Shown in pieces: positions 25,577-34,311 of a stretch of 64,000 bases of DNA. Source of the stretch: Aliarcobacter sp017996075 (GTDB lineage: Bacteria > Campylobacterota > Campylobacteria > Campylobacterales > Arcobacteraceae); the NCBI RefSeq assembly GCF_051062515.1, contig NZ_JAMXEK010000002.1, one strand, 5' to 3'. Position 1 is the first letter of the stretch; each line of letters opens with the position of its first letter. The notes under the pieces were generated by a model. The model was not told the DNA's origin and did no database searches. It worked only from the letters and a program-made list of their open reading frames with translations. A program made the translations under genes and the position numbers.

Positions 25577-25942
25577 GTGCAAATTAGAGTTTATTACGAA
25601 GATACAGATTGTGGAAATATGGTTTATCACTCAATTTATTTAAACTATTGTGAAAGAGCTAGAAGTGAGTTGTTTTTTAAAAAAGGTTTACTTCCTCATT
25701 CACAAGATGAGTTTTTCGTTGTAAAATCGTGTGAAGCAAACTGGATAAAATCTGCAAAATTTGCAGATATTTTAGATATAAAAACAGAACTAATTGAGAA
25801 AAAATCAGCTTCAATTATTATGAAACAAGAGATTTACAGAGATAATGAGCTTATTTTTGAAGCAAAATTTAAGCTAGCATTTTTGAAATTTGGGAAACCA
25901 TCTAAAATACCACAAAATATATTTGAAATATTGGAGAATTAA
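25577..25942 (+). CDS. ybgC: YbgC-type acyl-CoA thioesterase
   Basis: A 121-residue hotdog-fold thioesterase with 'YYEDTDCGNMVYHSIYLNYC', whose aspartate and following residues form the 4-hydroxybenzoyl-CoA thioesterase-type active site. It hydrolyses acyl-CoA or acyl-ACP. The start is GTG at 25577, with TTGGAG upstream. It is the first housekeeping gene after the island and directly precedes the PLD nuclease. Confidence 0.9.
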   Translation: MQIRVYYEDTDCGNMVYHSIYLNYCERARSELFFKKGLLPHSQDEFFVVKSCEANWIKSAKFADILDIKTELIEKKSASIIMKQEIYRDNELIFEAKFKLAFLKFGKPSKIPQNIFEILEN

Positions 25943-26413
25943 ATGAAAAAACTATTATTTATATTGTTGATTGTTGTAAATAGTTACTCAAATGAACTTT
26001 TTACACTTCCTGATGAATCAAATTTTCTAAAAGAGAAAATTAGATATGAAATTTTAAGTTCAAAAGAGTCTATTTTTATTGCTATGTATAATTTTTCATA
26101 TAAAAATATTGCAAAAGATTTAATAAAGGCTTCAAAAAATGGAGTAAAAGTAACTGTTGTTTTGGATAAAAGTAAGGTTGAGGCAAATGATAAAATCTAT
26201 AATTTTTTAAAAGAGGCAAATATAAAAGTAATCATTCCAAATGATTCAAAAAAAATGCATCTTAAAACTATGATTTTTGATGATAAATTGGCTTTAATTG
26301 GTAGTTTAAATTTCACAAAAAAATCTTTTGAAAATAATCATGATTTAGTATATTTTACTAAAGATAGAAAAATTATTCAAAAATTAAAAGATATTAGAGC
26401 AAAATTTGAATAA
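25943..26413 (+). CDS. exported phospholipase D-like nuclease
   Basis: The 156 residues begin with a signal peptide (about 1-17) and contain one HKD motif: H106, K108, D113 in 'HLKTMIFDD', then 'GSLNFTKKSFENNHD'. Single-HKD PLD proteins such as Nuc act as dimers and cut DNA without sequence preference in the periplasm. The ATG directly follows the ybgC stop. Confidence 0.87.
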   Translation: MKKLLFILLIVVNSYSNELFTLPDESNFLKEKIRYEILSSKESIFIAMYNFSYKNIAKDLIKASKNGVKVTVVLDKSKVEANDKIYNFLKEANIKVIIPNDSKKMHLKTMIFDDKLALIGSLNFTKKSFENNHDLVYFTKDRKIIQKLKDIRAKFE

Positions 26414-26446
26414 AATATATACTATTTTTTAAATAAGGATTTATAT

Positions 26447-27664
26447 TTGTTACAATTTTTTGTTATAGCATATTGTTTTTATCTTTTTTTTACAATTTAT
26501 ACATCTTTTATGCAAATTGGATTTGTAAAAGATGCAACTAAAAAAAAGGCTATTATTTTAAGTACAAAAAAATATCACGAAGCAGCAAATTATAGTATTG
26601 ATAAAGAAAAATTAGCAATTTCTAGTTCATTTTTCGATTTTATTATTTTTATCATTTGGTTAAGTTTTGGTCTTAAATTTTTAGATGCTCAACTAAATAT
26701 TGATAATCCAATTTTAAAAGCTGTTTTATTTATAAATTTATTTATTATTATAAATTGGTTTTTATCTTTACCATTTTCTTTGTATCAAACTTTTAAATTA
26801 GATAAAAAGTATGGTTTTTCAAATATAACACCAGCTTTATATATTAAAGATACGATAAAATCTGCATTTCTTACAGTTGTTTTTGGTTCGCTTGTAATTG
26901 CAGGAATTTCATATATTATTTTAAATTTTCCATCTTGGTGGATATTTGGTTTTATTTTTATTTTTGCAGTTATTGTTTTAATAAATATGCTTTATCCTCT
27001 TATTAGAGATAAGATGTTTGATAAGTTTGAAAAGCTAAAAGATGTTGAACTTGAAGAGAAAATAAATGCCCTTTTAAAAGAGGTTGGTTTTAAAAGTAGT
27101 GGAGTATTTAGTGTCGATGCAAGTAAAAGAGATAGTAGATTAAATGCTTATTTTGGAGGTCTTGGAAGCACAAAAAGAGTTGTTTTATTTGATACTTTAA
27201 TTGAAAAATTAACTCATAATGAACTTTTAGCAGTTTTAGGCCATGAACTAGGACATTTTAAAAATGGTGATATTCTTAAAAACATAGGAATCATGGGATT
27301 GGTTATGTTTATTTTCTTCGCTATTTTTGGAAACTTAAATGATGAACTTTTTTTAAGTTTAGGATTAAAAAATGAACCTTATGCAATTATTGTAGTTTTT
27401 TTAATCTTTTCAACAGTTTTAAGCTTTTTCCTAATGCCTTTGATTTCTTTGATTTCAAGACACAATGAATATGCTGCGGATGATTTTGGAGCAAACTTAT
27501 CTAGTAAAGAGGATTTAGTAAAAGCTTTGCTAAAACTAGCAAATGAGAACAAATCTTTTCCATATTCTCATAAGCTTTATATATTTTTTTACTTCTCTCA
27601 TCCCCCTTTGATAGAGAGATTTAAAGAGCTGGGATATGATGTTGAAAAAGAGAAATTTATATGA
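26447..27664 (+). CDS. M48 (Ste24-type) membrane zinc protease
   Basis: A 405-residue multi-spanning membrane protein with 'LGHELGHFKNGD' (HExxH) and a downstream 'NEYAADDFGANL' glutamate ligand. This is the CAAX-protease-like Ste24/HtpX family; in bacteria it is likely involved in membrane protein quality control. The start is TTG 26447 with AAGGA upstream. Its stop overlaps the rmuC start by 4 bases. Confidence 0.9.
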   Translation: MLQFFVIAYCFYLFFTIYTSFMQIGFVKDATKKKAIILSTKKYHEAANYSIDKEKLAISSSFFDFIIFIIWLSFGLKFLDAQLNIDNPILKAVLFINLFIIINWFLSLPFSLYQTFKLDKKYGFSNITPALYIKDTIKSAFLTVVFGSLVIAGISYIILNFPSWWIFGFIFIFAVIVLINMLYPLIRDKMFDKFEKLKDVELEEKINALLKEVGFKSSGVFSVDASKRDSRLNAYFGGLGSTKRVVLFDTLIEKLTHNELLAVLGHELGHFKNGDILKNIGIMGLVMFIFFAIFGNLNDELFLSLGLKNEPYAIIVVFLIFSTVLSFFLMPLISLISRHNEYAADDFGANLSSKEDLVKALLKLANENKSFPYSHKLYIFFYFSHPPLIERFKELGYDVEKEKFI

Positions 27665-28830
27665 TTTTTGAATTTGAAAGTACAAATTTCTTTCTAGTAG
27701 TTGCAATAGTTATTATACTATTTGCAACTATTTTATTTTTTGTAGTTGAAAAGTATAAATCAAAAATAAAGAGTTTAGAGCTAGAAAAAGAGTTTTTAGA
27801 AGCTTCTATCGCTCAAAATAGAGAAAATCAAGCTTTACTAAAAGCTGAGATAGAAAATATTACTTCTAAAATTTTTGAAGATAATGCAAAAAAATCAAAC
27901 CAAAATATAAATCAAATTTTAGAACCATTTAAGGCTCAATTAAATATATTTGGAAATAGGGTAAATGAAGTTTTTACAGAAGAGACAAAACAAAGAAGTT
28001 CACTTTTAACAGAGATAAAAAATTTAAAAGAGTTAAATAATCAAATCTCTAATGATGCTTTAAATCTTACAAAAGCACTAAAAGGTCAAAATAAGATTCA
28101 AGGTGATTGGGGAGAGATGATTTTAGAATCTATTTTAAATCAATCTGGACTTAGAAGAGATATTGAATATAAAGTTCAGAACTCATTTAGAACTAGCGAA
28201 GGAAATCTTGTAAGACCTGATGTTATTGTTCATCTACCTACAAATAAAGATATTATAATTGACTCAAAATTATCTTTAAACTCTTATGTTGATTATTTCA
28301 ATAGTGAAGATGAAATAGAGAAAAAAGAGTCAATTTCTAGGCTTTTAAACTCTATAAAAAATCATATTAAAGATTTAAGTTCAAAAAAATATGAAAATAT
28401 TGACTCATTAAGAAGTTTGGATTTTGTTTTAATGTTTATTCCTATAGAAGGAGCTTTTTCTATAGCATTATCACAAAATAGTAATATTTTTGAAATGGCT
28501 CTAAAATCAAATATTGTTATAGTTTCCCCAACAACTTTGTATTCAAGTCTAAAAGTTATTGAAAATCTTTGGCAAGATAATAGACAAAGTGAAAATGCAA
28601 AAGAGATTTCAAAACAAGCAGCAGATTTATATGATAAATTTGTAGGATTCTTAAATGATTTTGAAGATATTGGAAAAAGTATAGATAAAAGTAAAGAGTC
28701 TTATGATAAAGCAATAAATAAATTAAGTAGTGGAAGAGGAAATTTAATCTCAAGAAGTCAAAAGTTTTTAGAACTGGGAGTAAAACCGACAAAAGAGATA
28801 TCTAATAAATATATTAAAGATGAAGAATAA
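27661..28830 (+). CDS. rmuC: DNA recombination protein RmuC
   Basis: The 389 residues show an N-terminal membrane helix (about 9-27), a long coiled coil, then the RmuC nuclease-like core: 'GDWGEMILESIL', 'RPDVIVHLP', 'IIIDSKLSL' and 'FIPIEGAF'. RmuC limits inversions at short repeats; its fold is like restriction endonucleases. It overlaps the protease gene by 4 bases. Confidence 0.92.
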   Translation: MIFEFESTNFFLVVAIVIILFATILFFVVEKYKSKIKSLELEKEFLEASIAQNRENQALLKAEIENITSKIFEDNAKKSNQNINQILEPFKAQLNIFGNRVNEVFTEETKQRSSLLTEIKNLKELNNQISNDALNLTKALKGQNKIQGDWGEMILESILNQSGLRRDIEYKVQNSFRTSEGNLVRPDVIVHLPTNKDIIIDSKLSLNSYVDYFNSEDEIEKKESISRLLNSIKNHIKDLSSKKYENIDSLRSLDFVLMFIPIEGAFSIALSQNSNIFEMALKSNIVIVSPTTLYSSLKVIENLWQDNRQSENAKEISKQAADLYDKFVGFLNDFEDIGKSIDKSKESYDKAINKLSSGRGNLISRSQKFLELGVKPTKEISNKYIKDEE

Positions 28831-28833
28831 AAT

Positions 28834-29721
28834 ATGAGATGGGAAAATAATAGAAGAAGTTCAAATATTGAAGATAGAAGAGGTGAGTCTCATAATTTTG
28901 GAGGCAATTCAAGAGGAAGTTCTATTGTTTCATTATTACCTTTGATTAAATCTCTTTTGGGTACAAAAATTGGAAGAATTATCTTAGTTATTGGTTTAGT
29001 TTTATATTTTGGATTTGGAATAAATCCATTATCATTTATTGAAGGTGAAGCAACTTCTCAAACACAAACTAAAAAAGTAGTAAACCAAGAGTATGATGAT
29101 AGACAAGCTGCATTTGTTAGTGCTATTTTAGCTCAAACAGAGGATATTTGGAGAGAAATTTTTGTACAAAATGGTCTAGCATATAGTGATGCTAAACTTG
29201 TACTTTTTAGAGGGGCAGTTAAAAGTGCTTGTGGATTTGCCTCTTCTGCAACTGGACCTTTTTATTGTCCAAGTGATAAAAAAGTATATATAGACCTATC
29301 TTTTTTTGATGAATTAGCAAAAAAATATAAAGCTCCTGGAGATTTTGCACAAGCTTATGTAATTGCACACGAAATAGGGCATCATGTACAAAATCTATTA
29401 GGAACTTTAAATAAAATTCAAAAAGAAAAAGGTAATGTTTCAGTAACCAAACAAAATACTTTACAAGTAAAAGTTGAATTACAAGCTGATTGTTACTCTG
29501 GAGTTTGGGCACATCATTCAAAAGCTATGTTTGACTCAATAGAAGAGGGTGATTTAGAAGCTGGATTAAAAGCTGCTATTGCTATAGGAGATGATACTTT
29601 ACAAAAAAAATCACAAGGTTATGTTGTTCCTGATTCATTTACTCATGGAACTTCAAATCAAAGAATGGAAGCTTTAAAAAAAGGTTTTTATAGTGGAGAT
29701 ATAAAAGATTGCTCTTTTTAA
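28834..29721 (+). CDS. ypfJ: YpfJ-type neutral zinc metallopeptidase
   Basis: A 295-residue protein with an Arg/Ser-rich cytosolic start, one membrane helix (about 48-66) and a peptidase domain with 'VIAHEIGHHVQNLLG' and the later 'ELQADCYSGVWAHH'. This matches the YpfJ/KPN_02809 family of predicted zinc peptidases with unknown substrate. It starts 3 bases after rmuC and overlaps the convergent exporter gene by 4 bases. Confidence 0.9.
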   Translation: MRWENNRRSSNIEDRRGESHNFGGNSRGSSIVSLLPLIKSLLGTKIGRIILVIGLVLYFGFGINPLSFIEGEATSQTQTKKVVNQEYDDRQAAFVSAILAQTEDIWREIFVQNGLAYSDAKLVLFRGAVKSACGFASSATGPFYCPSDKKVYIDLSFFDELAKKYKAPGDFAQAYVIAHEIGHHVQNLLGTLNKIQKEKGNVSVTKQNTLQVKVELQADCYSGVWAHHSKAMFDSIEEGDLEAGLKAAIAIGDDTLQKKSQGYVVPDSFTHGTSNQRMEALKKGFYSGDIKDCSF

Positions 29722-30617
29722 CTCTTTTTTCTAAATAATCTAAAAAAGCTTAGATTATTTAAAATATATATTGCAATCATTGCTAAAATAACACCAATAA
29801 TTGTTGTAAATTCAATCTTTTCATCTAAGAAAATATTTCCTATGATAATAGCACTTGCTGGAACTAAAAAAACGAAACTAGAAACCTCTTTTGCACCATA
29901 TTTAGCGGCTCCAAAAAAGTAAATAGATGTTGCAAATGTTGTACTTAAAATAGTAATTACAAACATATTAAACCAAAAAATTGTATCAAACTCTAATATT
30001 TTTACAAAAATAGAACTATCGATATAAAAAATATATAAAGTAGCACTAGATATTATATAAGTATAAGTTGTAAATACAAAAGCATTTATTTTTATTGATT
30101 TAGCAGTAATTATAGTGATAATTGCCCATAAAGTTGAGGCTATTATAAAATATATATTATCTTTGCTAAATATAGCTTCAATGCTAAATTGGTATATATT
30201 TATCATATTTAAAACACCAAAAACTCCCAAAATTAAAGCAAAAGAGTGTTTTAAACTAATAGTTTTTTTATTCAAAATTGCTACAAAAATATATGTTATG
30301 ATTGGAATCATTGAGGGAACCATTGCTCCGCCTAAACTTCCAGTTCCATGTTCAACTCCCCAAAACATAAAAATACTATATAAAACTAGAAAAAATGATG
30401 CAAAAAGTATCAAAATTGAAGTTTTTAGATCTAATTTATATTTCATGTTTGTAAAAAATATTATAGGAGCCATAGATATAAAGCATATTCCCATTCGTAA
30501 AAATACCATCTCATATGCATTTATATAGTTTGTAAGAACTTTTGTACTAATCCAAGATGCTCCCCAAAGTATCATAGATACAACAAGAAGCAGATAAAAA
30601 ATATTTCTGTTTTCCAC
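29718..30617 (-). CDS. EamA-family (DMT) transporter
   Basis: A 299-residue protein with ten predicted membrane segments in two EamA repeats; 'LWGASWISTKVL' begins the first and 'VFLVPASAIIIGNIFL' is typical of the second. DMT exporters move metabolites or amino acids; no substrate can be inferred. It overlaps the moeA stop by one base and is cotranscribed with it. Confidence 0.88.
   Translation of the reverse strand: MENRNIFYLLLVVSMILWGASWISTKVLTNYINAYEMVFLRMGICFISMAPIIFFTNMKYKLDLKTSILILFASFFLVLYSIFMFWGVEHGTGSLGGAMVPSMIPIITYIFVAILNKKTISLKHSFALILGVFGVLNMINIYQFSIEAIFSKDNIYFIIASTLWAIITIITAKSIKINAFVFTTYTYIISSATLYIFYIDSSIFVKILEFDTIFWFNMFVITILSTTFATSIYFFGAAKYGAKEVSSFVFLVPASAIIIGNIFLDEKIEFTTIIGVILAMIAIYILNNLSFFRLFRKKS
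29733..29760. repeat. perfect 11-bp hairpin at the convergent gene end
   Basis: AAATAATCTAA (29733-29743) pairs with TTAGATTATTT (29750-29760) around AAAAGC. It lies just after the ypfJ stop, inside the 3' end of the exporter coding sequence. It has no T tract, so it may protect 3' ends or be a weak terminator. Confidence 0.4.
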
Positions 30618-31837
30618 TATTTTAAATTGTTTAGCAAAATAATATCTACCAAATCTCCTGATTTTATATCAAGGCTATCTTGATTTTGGATTAAAAGTGC
30701 TGGATTACCCAACATATTTGTTAATATAGCACTTGTCCCAGATTTTTTACCAACAAAATCGATAATATACTCACCATTTTTATACTCAACATTACAAGCT
30801 GTAAAAATTGTTTTATCTTGAGTTCTTTTTAAATCTTGATTTATTCTAGCTTTTACTATTGGTAAAGATTGATTTGCTTTTCTAAATTTAAAAATTAAAG
30901 GTAAAACATACAAAATAGCTGTAACAGTTGAAGAGTATGCAAATCCTGGAAGCGCTACTATAACTTTTTCATCTTTTAAAGCTATAAGTATATGAAGTCC
31001 TGGTTTTATTAAAACACCATGAAATAAAATTTTTGCCTTTAATCTATCTTTTATTACATCTTGAACAAAATCATAATCTCCAACACTAACTCCACCTGTT
31101 GTTACAACAATATCAGCTTTTTTAAGTGAACTTTCAAAGAAATTTGTAATAGTATCTATATCATCAATAATTGGTCCCATTTGTAATACTTCAGCACCAT
31201 TACTTCTAAAAAGTGCCTCTAGTGTAAGATGATTTGAGCTTCTTATTTGAGAATCATTTGTTTGAGTAACACCTAAATCTAAAATTTCACTTCCTGTACT
31301 AGCAACTGCAATGGTTGGATTTAAAAAGACATCAACTTGAGGAATATTTAAAGAAGCCATAACTCCAACTTCACTAAAACCAATTATTGTTCCTTTTTTG
31401 ATTAAAACTTCATCTTTTTTGTAGTTTTCTCCAATATTTCGCACAGCAAAACCAAAAGGAACTGGTTTTATAATTTTTATTTTGTTTTCATATACTTCAA
31501 CATTTTCAATTGGAACTAAAGTATCGCTTCCTTTTGGCATTAAAGAACCTGTAAAAGTTTTTATACAACTACCATTTTCAACACTTTTTTCTACTACAAA
31601 TCCAGCTGGATTTTTATCAACAATTTCTATAAAATCATTACTTATATCTTCAAATTTTATAGCATATCCATCCATTCCCGAAGTTGGAAATTCAGGACTA
31701 TTATGATCAGCTACTATATCTTTAGCTAAAACTCTTCCTATGGCATTTGTGATAAAAAGTTTTTGAGTAGGAGTTTTACTAAATTCTATACTATTTATAA
31801 TCTCTAAAGATTTGTTATATGAAATAAAATCTCTCAT
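30617..31837 (-). CDS. moeA: molybdopterin molybdotransferase
   Basis: MoeA inserts molybdate into adenylylated molybdopterin. The 406 residues contain 'GMDGYAIKFED' near the N-terminus, 'VVTTGGVSVGDYDF' and 'VALPGFAYSS', the usual MoeA motifs (normally GNPVS; here the last is altered). It follows the 65-residue unknown gene by 2 bases and is followed by the EamA exporter. Confidence 0.93.
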   Translation of the reverse strand: MRDFISYNKSLEIINSIEFSKTPTQKLFITNAIGRVLAKDIVADHNSPEFPTSGMDGYAIKFEDISNDFIEIVDKNPAGFVVEKSVENGSCIKTFTGSLMPKGSDTLVPIENVEVYENKIKIIKPVPFGFAVRNIGENYKKDEVLIKKGTIIGFSEVGVMASLNIPQVDVFLNPTIAVASTGSEILDLGVTQTNDSQIRSSNHLTLEALFRSNGAEVLQMGPIIDDIDTITNFFESSLKKADIVVTTGGVSVGDYDFVQDVIKDRLKAKILFHGVLIKPGLHILIALKDEKVIVALPGFAYSSTVTAILYVLPLIFKFRKANQSLPIVKARINQDLKRTQDKTIFTACNVEYKNGEYIIDFVGKKSGTSAILTNMLGNPALLIQNQDSLDIKSGDLVDIILLNNLK

Positions 31838-31839
31838 AA

Positions 31840-32037
31840 TTATTTCCCCAGTCTATTGTATTTTAGAATGATTAATTGTTCAAAAAGCATATCTCCAAAA
31901 CCTTCTGGTAGGTTTTCATTTTGCTCTTCTACACTTAAAATAATTTTTTTTATCTCTTCTTCTTTCATATATATAACTATAGGTAAAAGTGTCTCTTTGA
32001 TTTTGTCTATAAATATTTGTTCTTCTTCGATTGTCAT
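31840..32037 (-). CDS. hypothetical protein
   Basis: A 65-residue acidic, soluble and probably helical protein that I do not recognise. It is the first gene of a minus-strand unit with moeA and the exporter, only 2 bases before moeA. A TATAAT element lies upstream on that strand (32071-32076). Confidence 0.6.
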   Translation of the reverse strand: MTIEEEQIFIDKIKETLLPIVIYMKEEEIKKIILSVEEQNENLPEGFGDMLFEQLIILKYNRLGK

Positions 32038-32070
32038 TTTATATCTTTTTGATTAAATTTTAAAGAGTCG

Positions 32071-32120
32071 ATTATATAATATTTTATTAAAATAGTTTAT
32101 TAAAACTTTTTAGATATAAT
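32071..32120. promoter_or_regulatory. divergent promoters for the moeA unit and ttcA
   Basis: The sequence ATTATA at 32071-32076 is a perfect TATAAT -10 on the minus strand, about 34 bases before the 65-residue gene. TATAAT at 32115-32120 is a plus-strand -10 for ttcA, 30 bases before its start. Between them TTTATTAAAA occurs twice, 13 bases apart. No good -35 boxes are seen, as is usual in this group. Confidence 0.5.
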
Positions 32121-32149
32121 CCAAAAAAAATAATTTAGGATTTTTAAAA

Positions 32150-32932
32150 TTGATAGAAATAAGTAAAAAAATAACTACAAATGTTGGTAGAACAAATGCA
32201 CAGTTTGGCTTGATTAAAGAGAATGATAGAATTATGATTGGATTTAGTGGTGGGAAAGACTCTTTGACTTTATTACACACACTAAATAGAATGCAAAAAA
32301 AAGCACCTTTTAAATTTGATTTTAAAGCAGTAACAATCACTTATGGAATGGGAGAACAAATAGAATTTTTAAGTAATCATTGCAAAGAACATGGTATAGA
32401 ACATGAAATAATAGATACTCAAATATTTGATCTTGCAGGTGAAAAAATAAGAAAGAATTCTTCATTTTGTTCATTTTTTTCAAGAATGAGAAGAGGATAT
32501 TTGTACACAACAGCTTTAGAGCAAGGTTACAATAAAGTGGCTCTTGGACATCATTTAGACGATGCAATGGAATCTTATTTTATGAATCTATTTTATAATG
32601 GAACTATGAGAACTATGCCACCAATATATAAAGCAAACAATGGTTTAGAAGTAATTCGTCCACTTATATTTTGTAGAGAGAGACAACTTCGTGCTTTTGC
32701 AGATTCAAATGAGATTAGAGTTATTGGTGATGAAGCTTGCCCAGGGCTTAGATTTGATGTTAAAATGCCTCATGCAAGAGCCGCTACAAAAGAGCTGTTA
32801 GCAAAACTTGAAGAGCAAAATCCAAAGATTTTTGTATCTATGAAAGCTGCATTTAGTAATATACAATTACCTACATTTTTTTATAAAGATTTAAAAGATA
32901 TAAAACTAAATATTGAAGATGAAAATATATGA
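32150..32932 (+). CDS. ttcA: TtcA-like tRNA 2-thiocytidine synthetase
   Basis: The 260 residues have the PP-loop 'SGGKDSLTLL' (33-42) and overall TtcA layout, for adding sulfur to C32 of tRNA with ATP. E. coli TtcA binds a 4Fe-4S cluster with a CxxC pair plus a later cysteine. Here the pair reads 'CSFF' (C107, F110), so one cysteine is lost, while 'EACPGLRFD' keeps one later cysteine. The enzyme may be a TtcA-family variant. The start is TTG, with TTAGGA upstream. It overlaps the next gene by 4 bases. Confidence 0.85.
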   Translation: MIEISKKITTNVGRTNAQFGLIKENDRIMIGFSGGKDSLTLLHTLNRMQKKAPFKFDFKAVTITYGMGEQIEFLSNHCKEHGIEHEIIDTQIFDLAGEKIRKNSSFCSFFSRMRRGYLYTTALEQGYNKVALGHHLDDAMESYFMNLFYNGTMRTMPPIYKANNGLEVIRPLIFCRERQLRAFADSNEIRVIGDEACPGLRFDVKMPHARAATKELLAKLEEQNPKIFVSMKAAFSNIQLPTFFYKDLKDIKLNIEDENI

Positions 32933-33423
32933 GAATATTGGTTTCGTCATGCCTATTAGGAGAAGATACAAGATATGATGGATTAAACTCTAGTATTGCA
33001 TTAAATCCTAAATTTAGATTTTCACAAAAAGAACTTTTTATGGATATTATGTGCGAAAATGAGATTTTTTCGATCTGCCCTGAAGTTGCAGGTGGTTTAG
33101 GAATTCCAAGAAATAAAGCAGAGATAAAAAGCCATAATAAACCTTTTATGGTAATTGATGAAAAAGAAAATGATGTAACTATAAATTTTCTAATTGGTGC
33201 AAAAAAAGCTCTTGATATATGTTTAGAAAACAGTATAAAAGTAGCACTGTTTAAATCAAAATCTCCATCATGTGGTAATATTGAAGTTTATGATGGAACA
33301 TTTAGTAAAAAACTCGTACTTGAAAAAGGATTAACGGCAAGATTGCTTGAAGAAAATGGAATTAAAGTTTTTAATGAAAACCAATTAGAAGATTTAAAAA
33401 AGTTTATAAAAGAAAATAGATGA
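32929..33423 (+). CDS. DUF523 family protein
   Basis: A 164-residue protein with 'VSSCLLGEDTRYDG', 'SICPEVAGGLGIPR' and 'KSKSPSCG', the cysteine motifs that define DUF523. Its function is unknown; the cysteines suggest metal or sulfur chemistry. Four-base overlap with ttcA suggests a coupled role. Confidence 0.9.
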   Translation: MRILVSSCLLGEDTRYDGLNSSIALNPKFRFSQKELFMDIMCENEIFSICPEVAGGLGIPRNKAEIKSHNKPFMVIDEKENDVTINFLIGAKKALDICLENSIKVALFKSKSPSCGNIEVYDGTFSKKLVLEKGLTARLLEENGIKVFNENQLEDLKKFIKENR

Positions 33424-33450
33424 AAGCATAAGTTATCAAACTTATGCTTT
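33423..33450. terminator. bidirectional terminator after the DUF523 gene
   Basis: AAAGCATAAGTT (33423-33434) pairs perfectly over 12 bp with AACTTATGCTTT (33439-33450), loop ATCA, with T and A runs outside. It also covers the stop codon of the convergent 79-residue gene. Confidence 0.8.
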
Positions 33451-33681
33451 TAAATCAAGTAGTCTTTCCATAGCAACAGCTTGAATCTCAATACTTTTTG
33501 CATTTGCGCTATATGCTATTATTTCAGGAATTTGCTCAACCATAGCAGAAGTTATATCTTTTGCAGCATCTTGGAACTGTGGGTCTGCTGTTGTATTTGC
33601 AACTTGAGCAATAGTAGACGCTTGTTCTTGAATTTGTAAACTAGCTCCTAACATAGCATTTAGATTATTATCTATTCTCAT
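33442..33681 (-). CDS. small protein resembling flagellar rod/hook terminal helices
   Basis: The 79 residues start 'MRIDNNLNAMLGAS' and end with 'EIIAYSANAKSIEIQAVAME' followed by RLLDLKA. This recalls the N- and C-terminal D0 helices of rod and hook proteins (C-terminal pattern ...aYeaNakvi..ademl..ll.lk), without any middle domain. I infer a link with the flagellar export system or axial structure, but this rests on pattern only. It overlaps the upstream SprA-like gene by 14 bases. Confidence 0.55.
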   Translation of the reverse strand: MRIDNNLNAMLGASLQIQEQASTIAQVANTTADPQFQDAAKDITSAMVEQIPEIIAYSANAKSIEIQAVAMERLLDLKA

Positions 33682-34162
33682 AATTAGCTCCTTCTTGTAT
33701 AGATTGTATTAACATTTTATTTAAATTTGCAGCTTGTGCAATAGAACTATCAGCTCTACTTAAACCATCAGGAGAAGATGAAGCTTTTTGTAATTCATCT
33801 AATTTTTGTATCGCTTCATCTTTATCTTTTGGAATAGATGTATCAAATCTTACACTTCCTCCAGTAGCATATAGCTTTCCATCTGGTCCCATTTGATAAT
33901 CATATCTAATAGGTGCTGTAGTAGTTCCTAAACTAGCATGTAACTGCTCATGATTCCTAGTTTCCATATCACTAGATTTAAATCTATTTAAAACTCTTTC
34001 ATAATCTTTTTCATCATATTTAGAAATAGGATTTGTACTATCGCTTTTTTCAAAAGTTGATTTTTCCAACTCTTTTTTATCTATATTTGCTAACTCGCTT
34101 CTTTTTAAAGCTAGTTCAGAATATATTGTGGAAGCACTTAAATAATCGTTTTGTATTTCCAT
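33668..34162 (-). CDS. SprA-related putative metalloprotease (CJM1_0395 family)
   Basis: A 164-residue protein with 'NHEQLHASLG' (an HExxH zinc-type motif) followed by 'YDYQMGPDGKLYATGG', the signature of the SprA-like putative metalloprotease family of Campylobacterota. No signal peptide is seen. It is probably cotranscribed with the small flagellar-like gene, which begins inside its 3' end. Substrate unknown. Confidence 0.8.
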   Translation of the reverse strand: MEIQNDYLSASTIYSELALKRSELANIDKKELEKSTFEKSDSTNPISKYDEKDYERVLNRFKSSDMETRNHEQLHASLGTTTAPIRYDYQMGPDGKLYATGGSVRFDTSIPKDKDEAIQKLDELQKASSSPDGLSRADSSIAQAANLNKMLIQSIQEGANYENR

Positions 34163-34252
34163 TTCTTTACCTATATATAATTTAACGCCATTGTAACATA
34201 AAATATTAAAGAAGATTATATAAGAAAATTTGAATACAAAGATTTTATATAA

Positions 34253-34277
34253 ACTATATATTGAGCTAATATATAGT
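34253..34277. promoter_or_regulatory. operator-like palindrome upstream of pssA
   Basis: ACTATATATT (34253-34262) and AATATATAGT (34268-34277) form a perfect 10-bp inverted repeat around GAGCT. It ends 34 bases before the pssA start, in the expected promoter region. A dimeric regulator is plausible; the regulator is not known. Confidence 0.4.
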
Positions 34278-34311
34278 AAAATTACAGCTATTTAATTTTA
34301 AAAGAGGGAAA

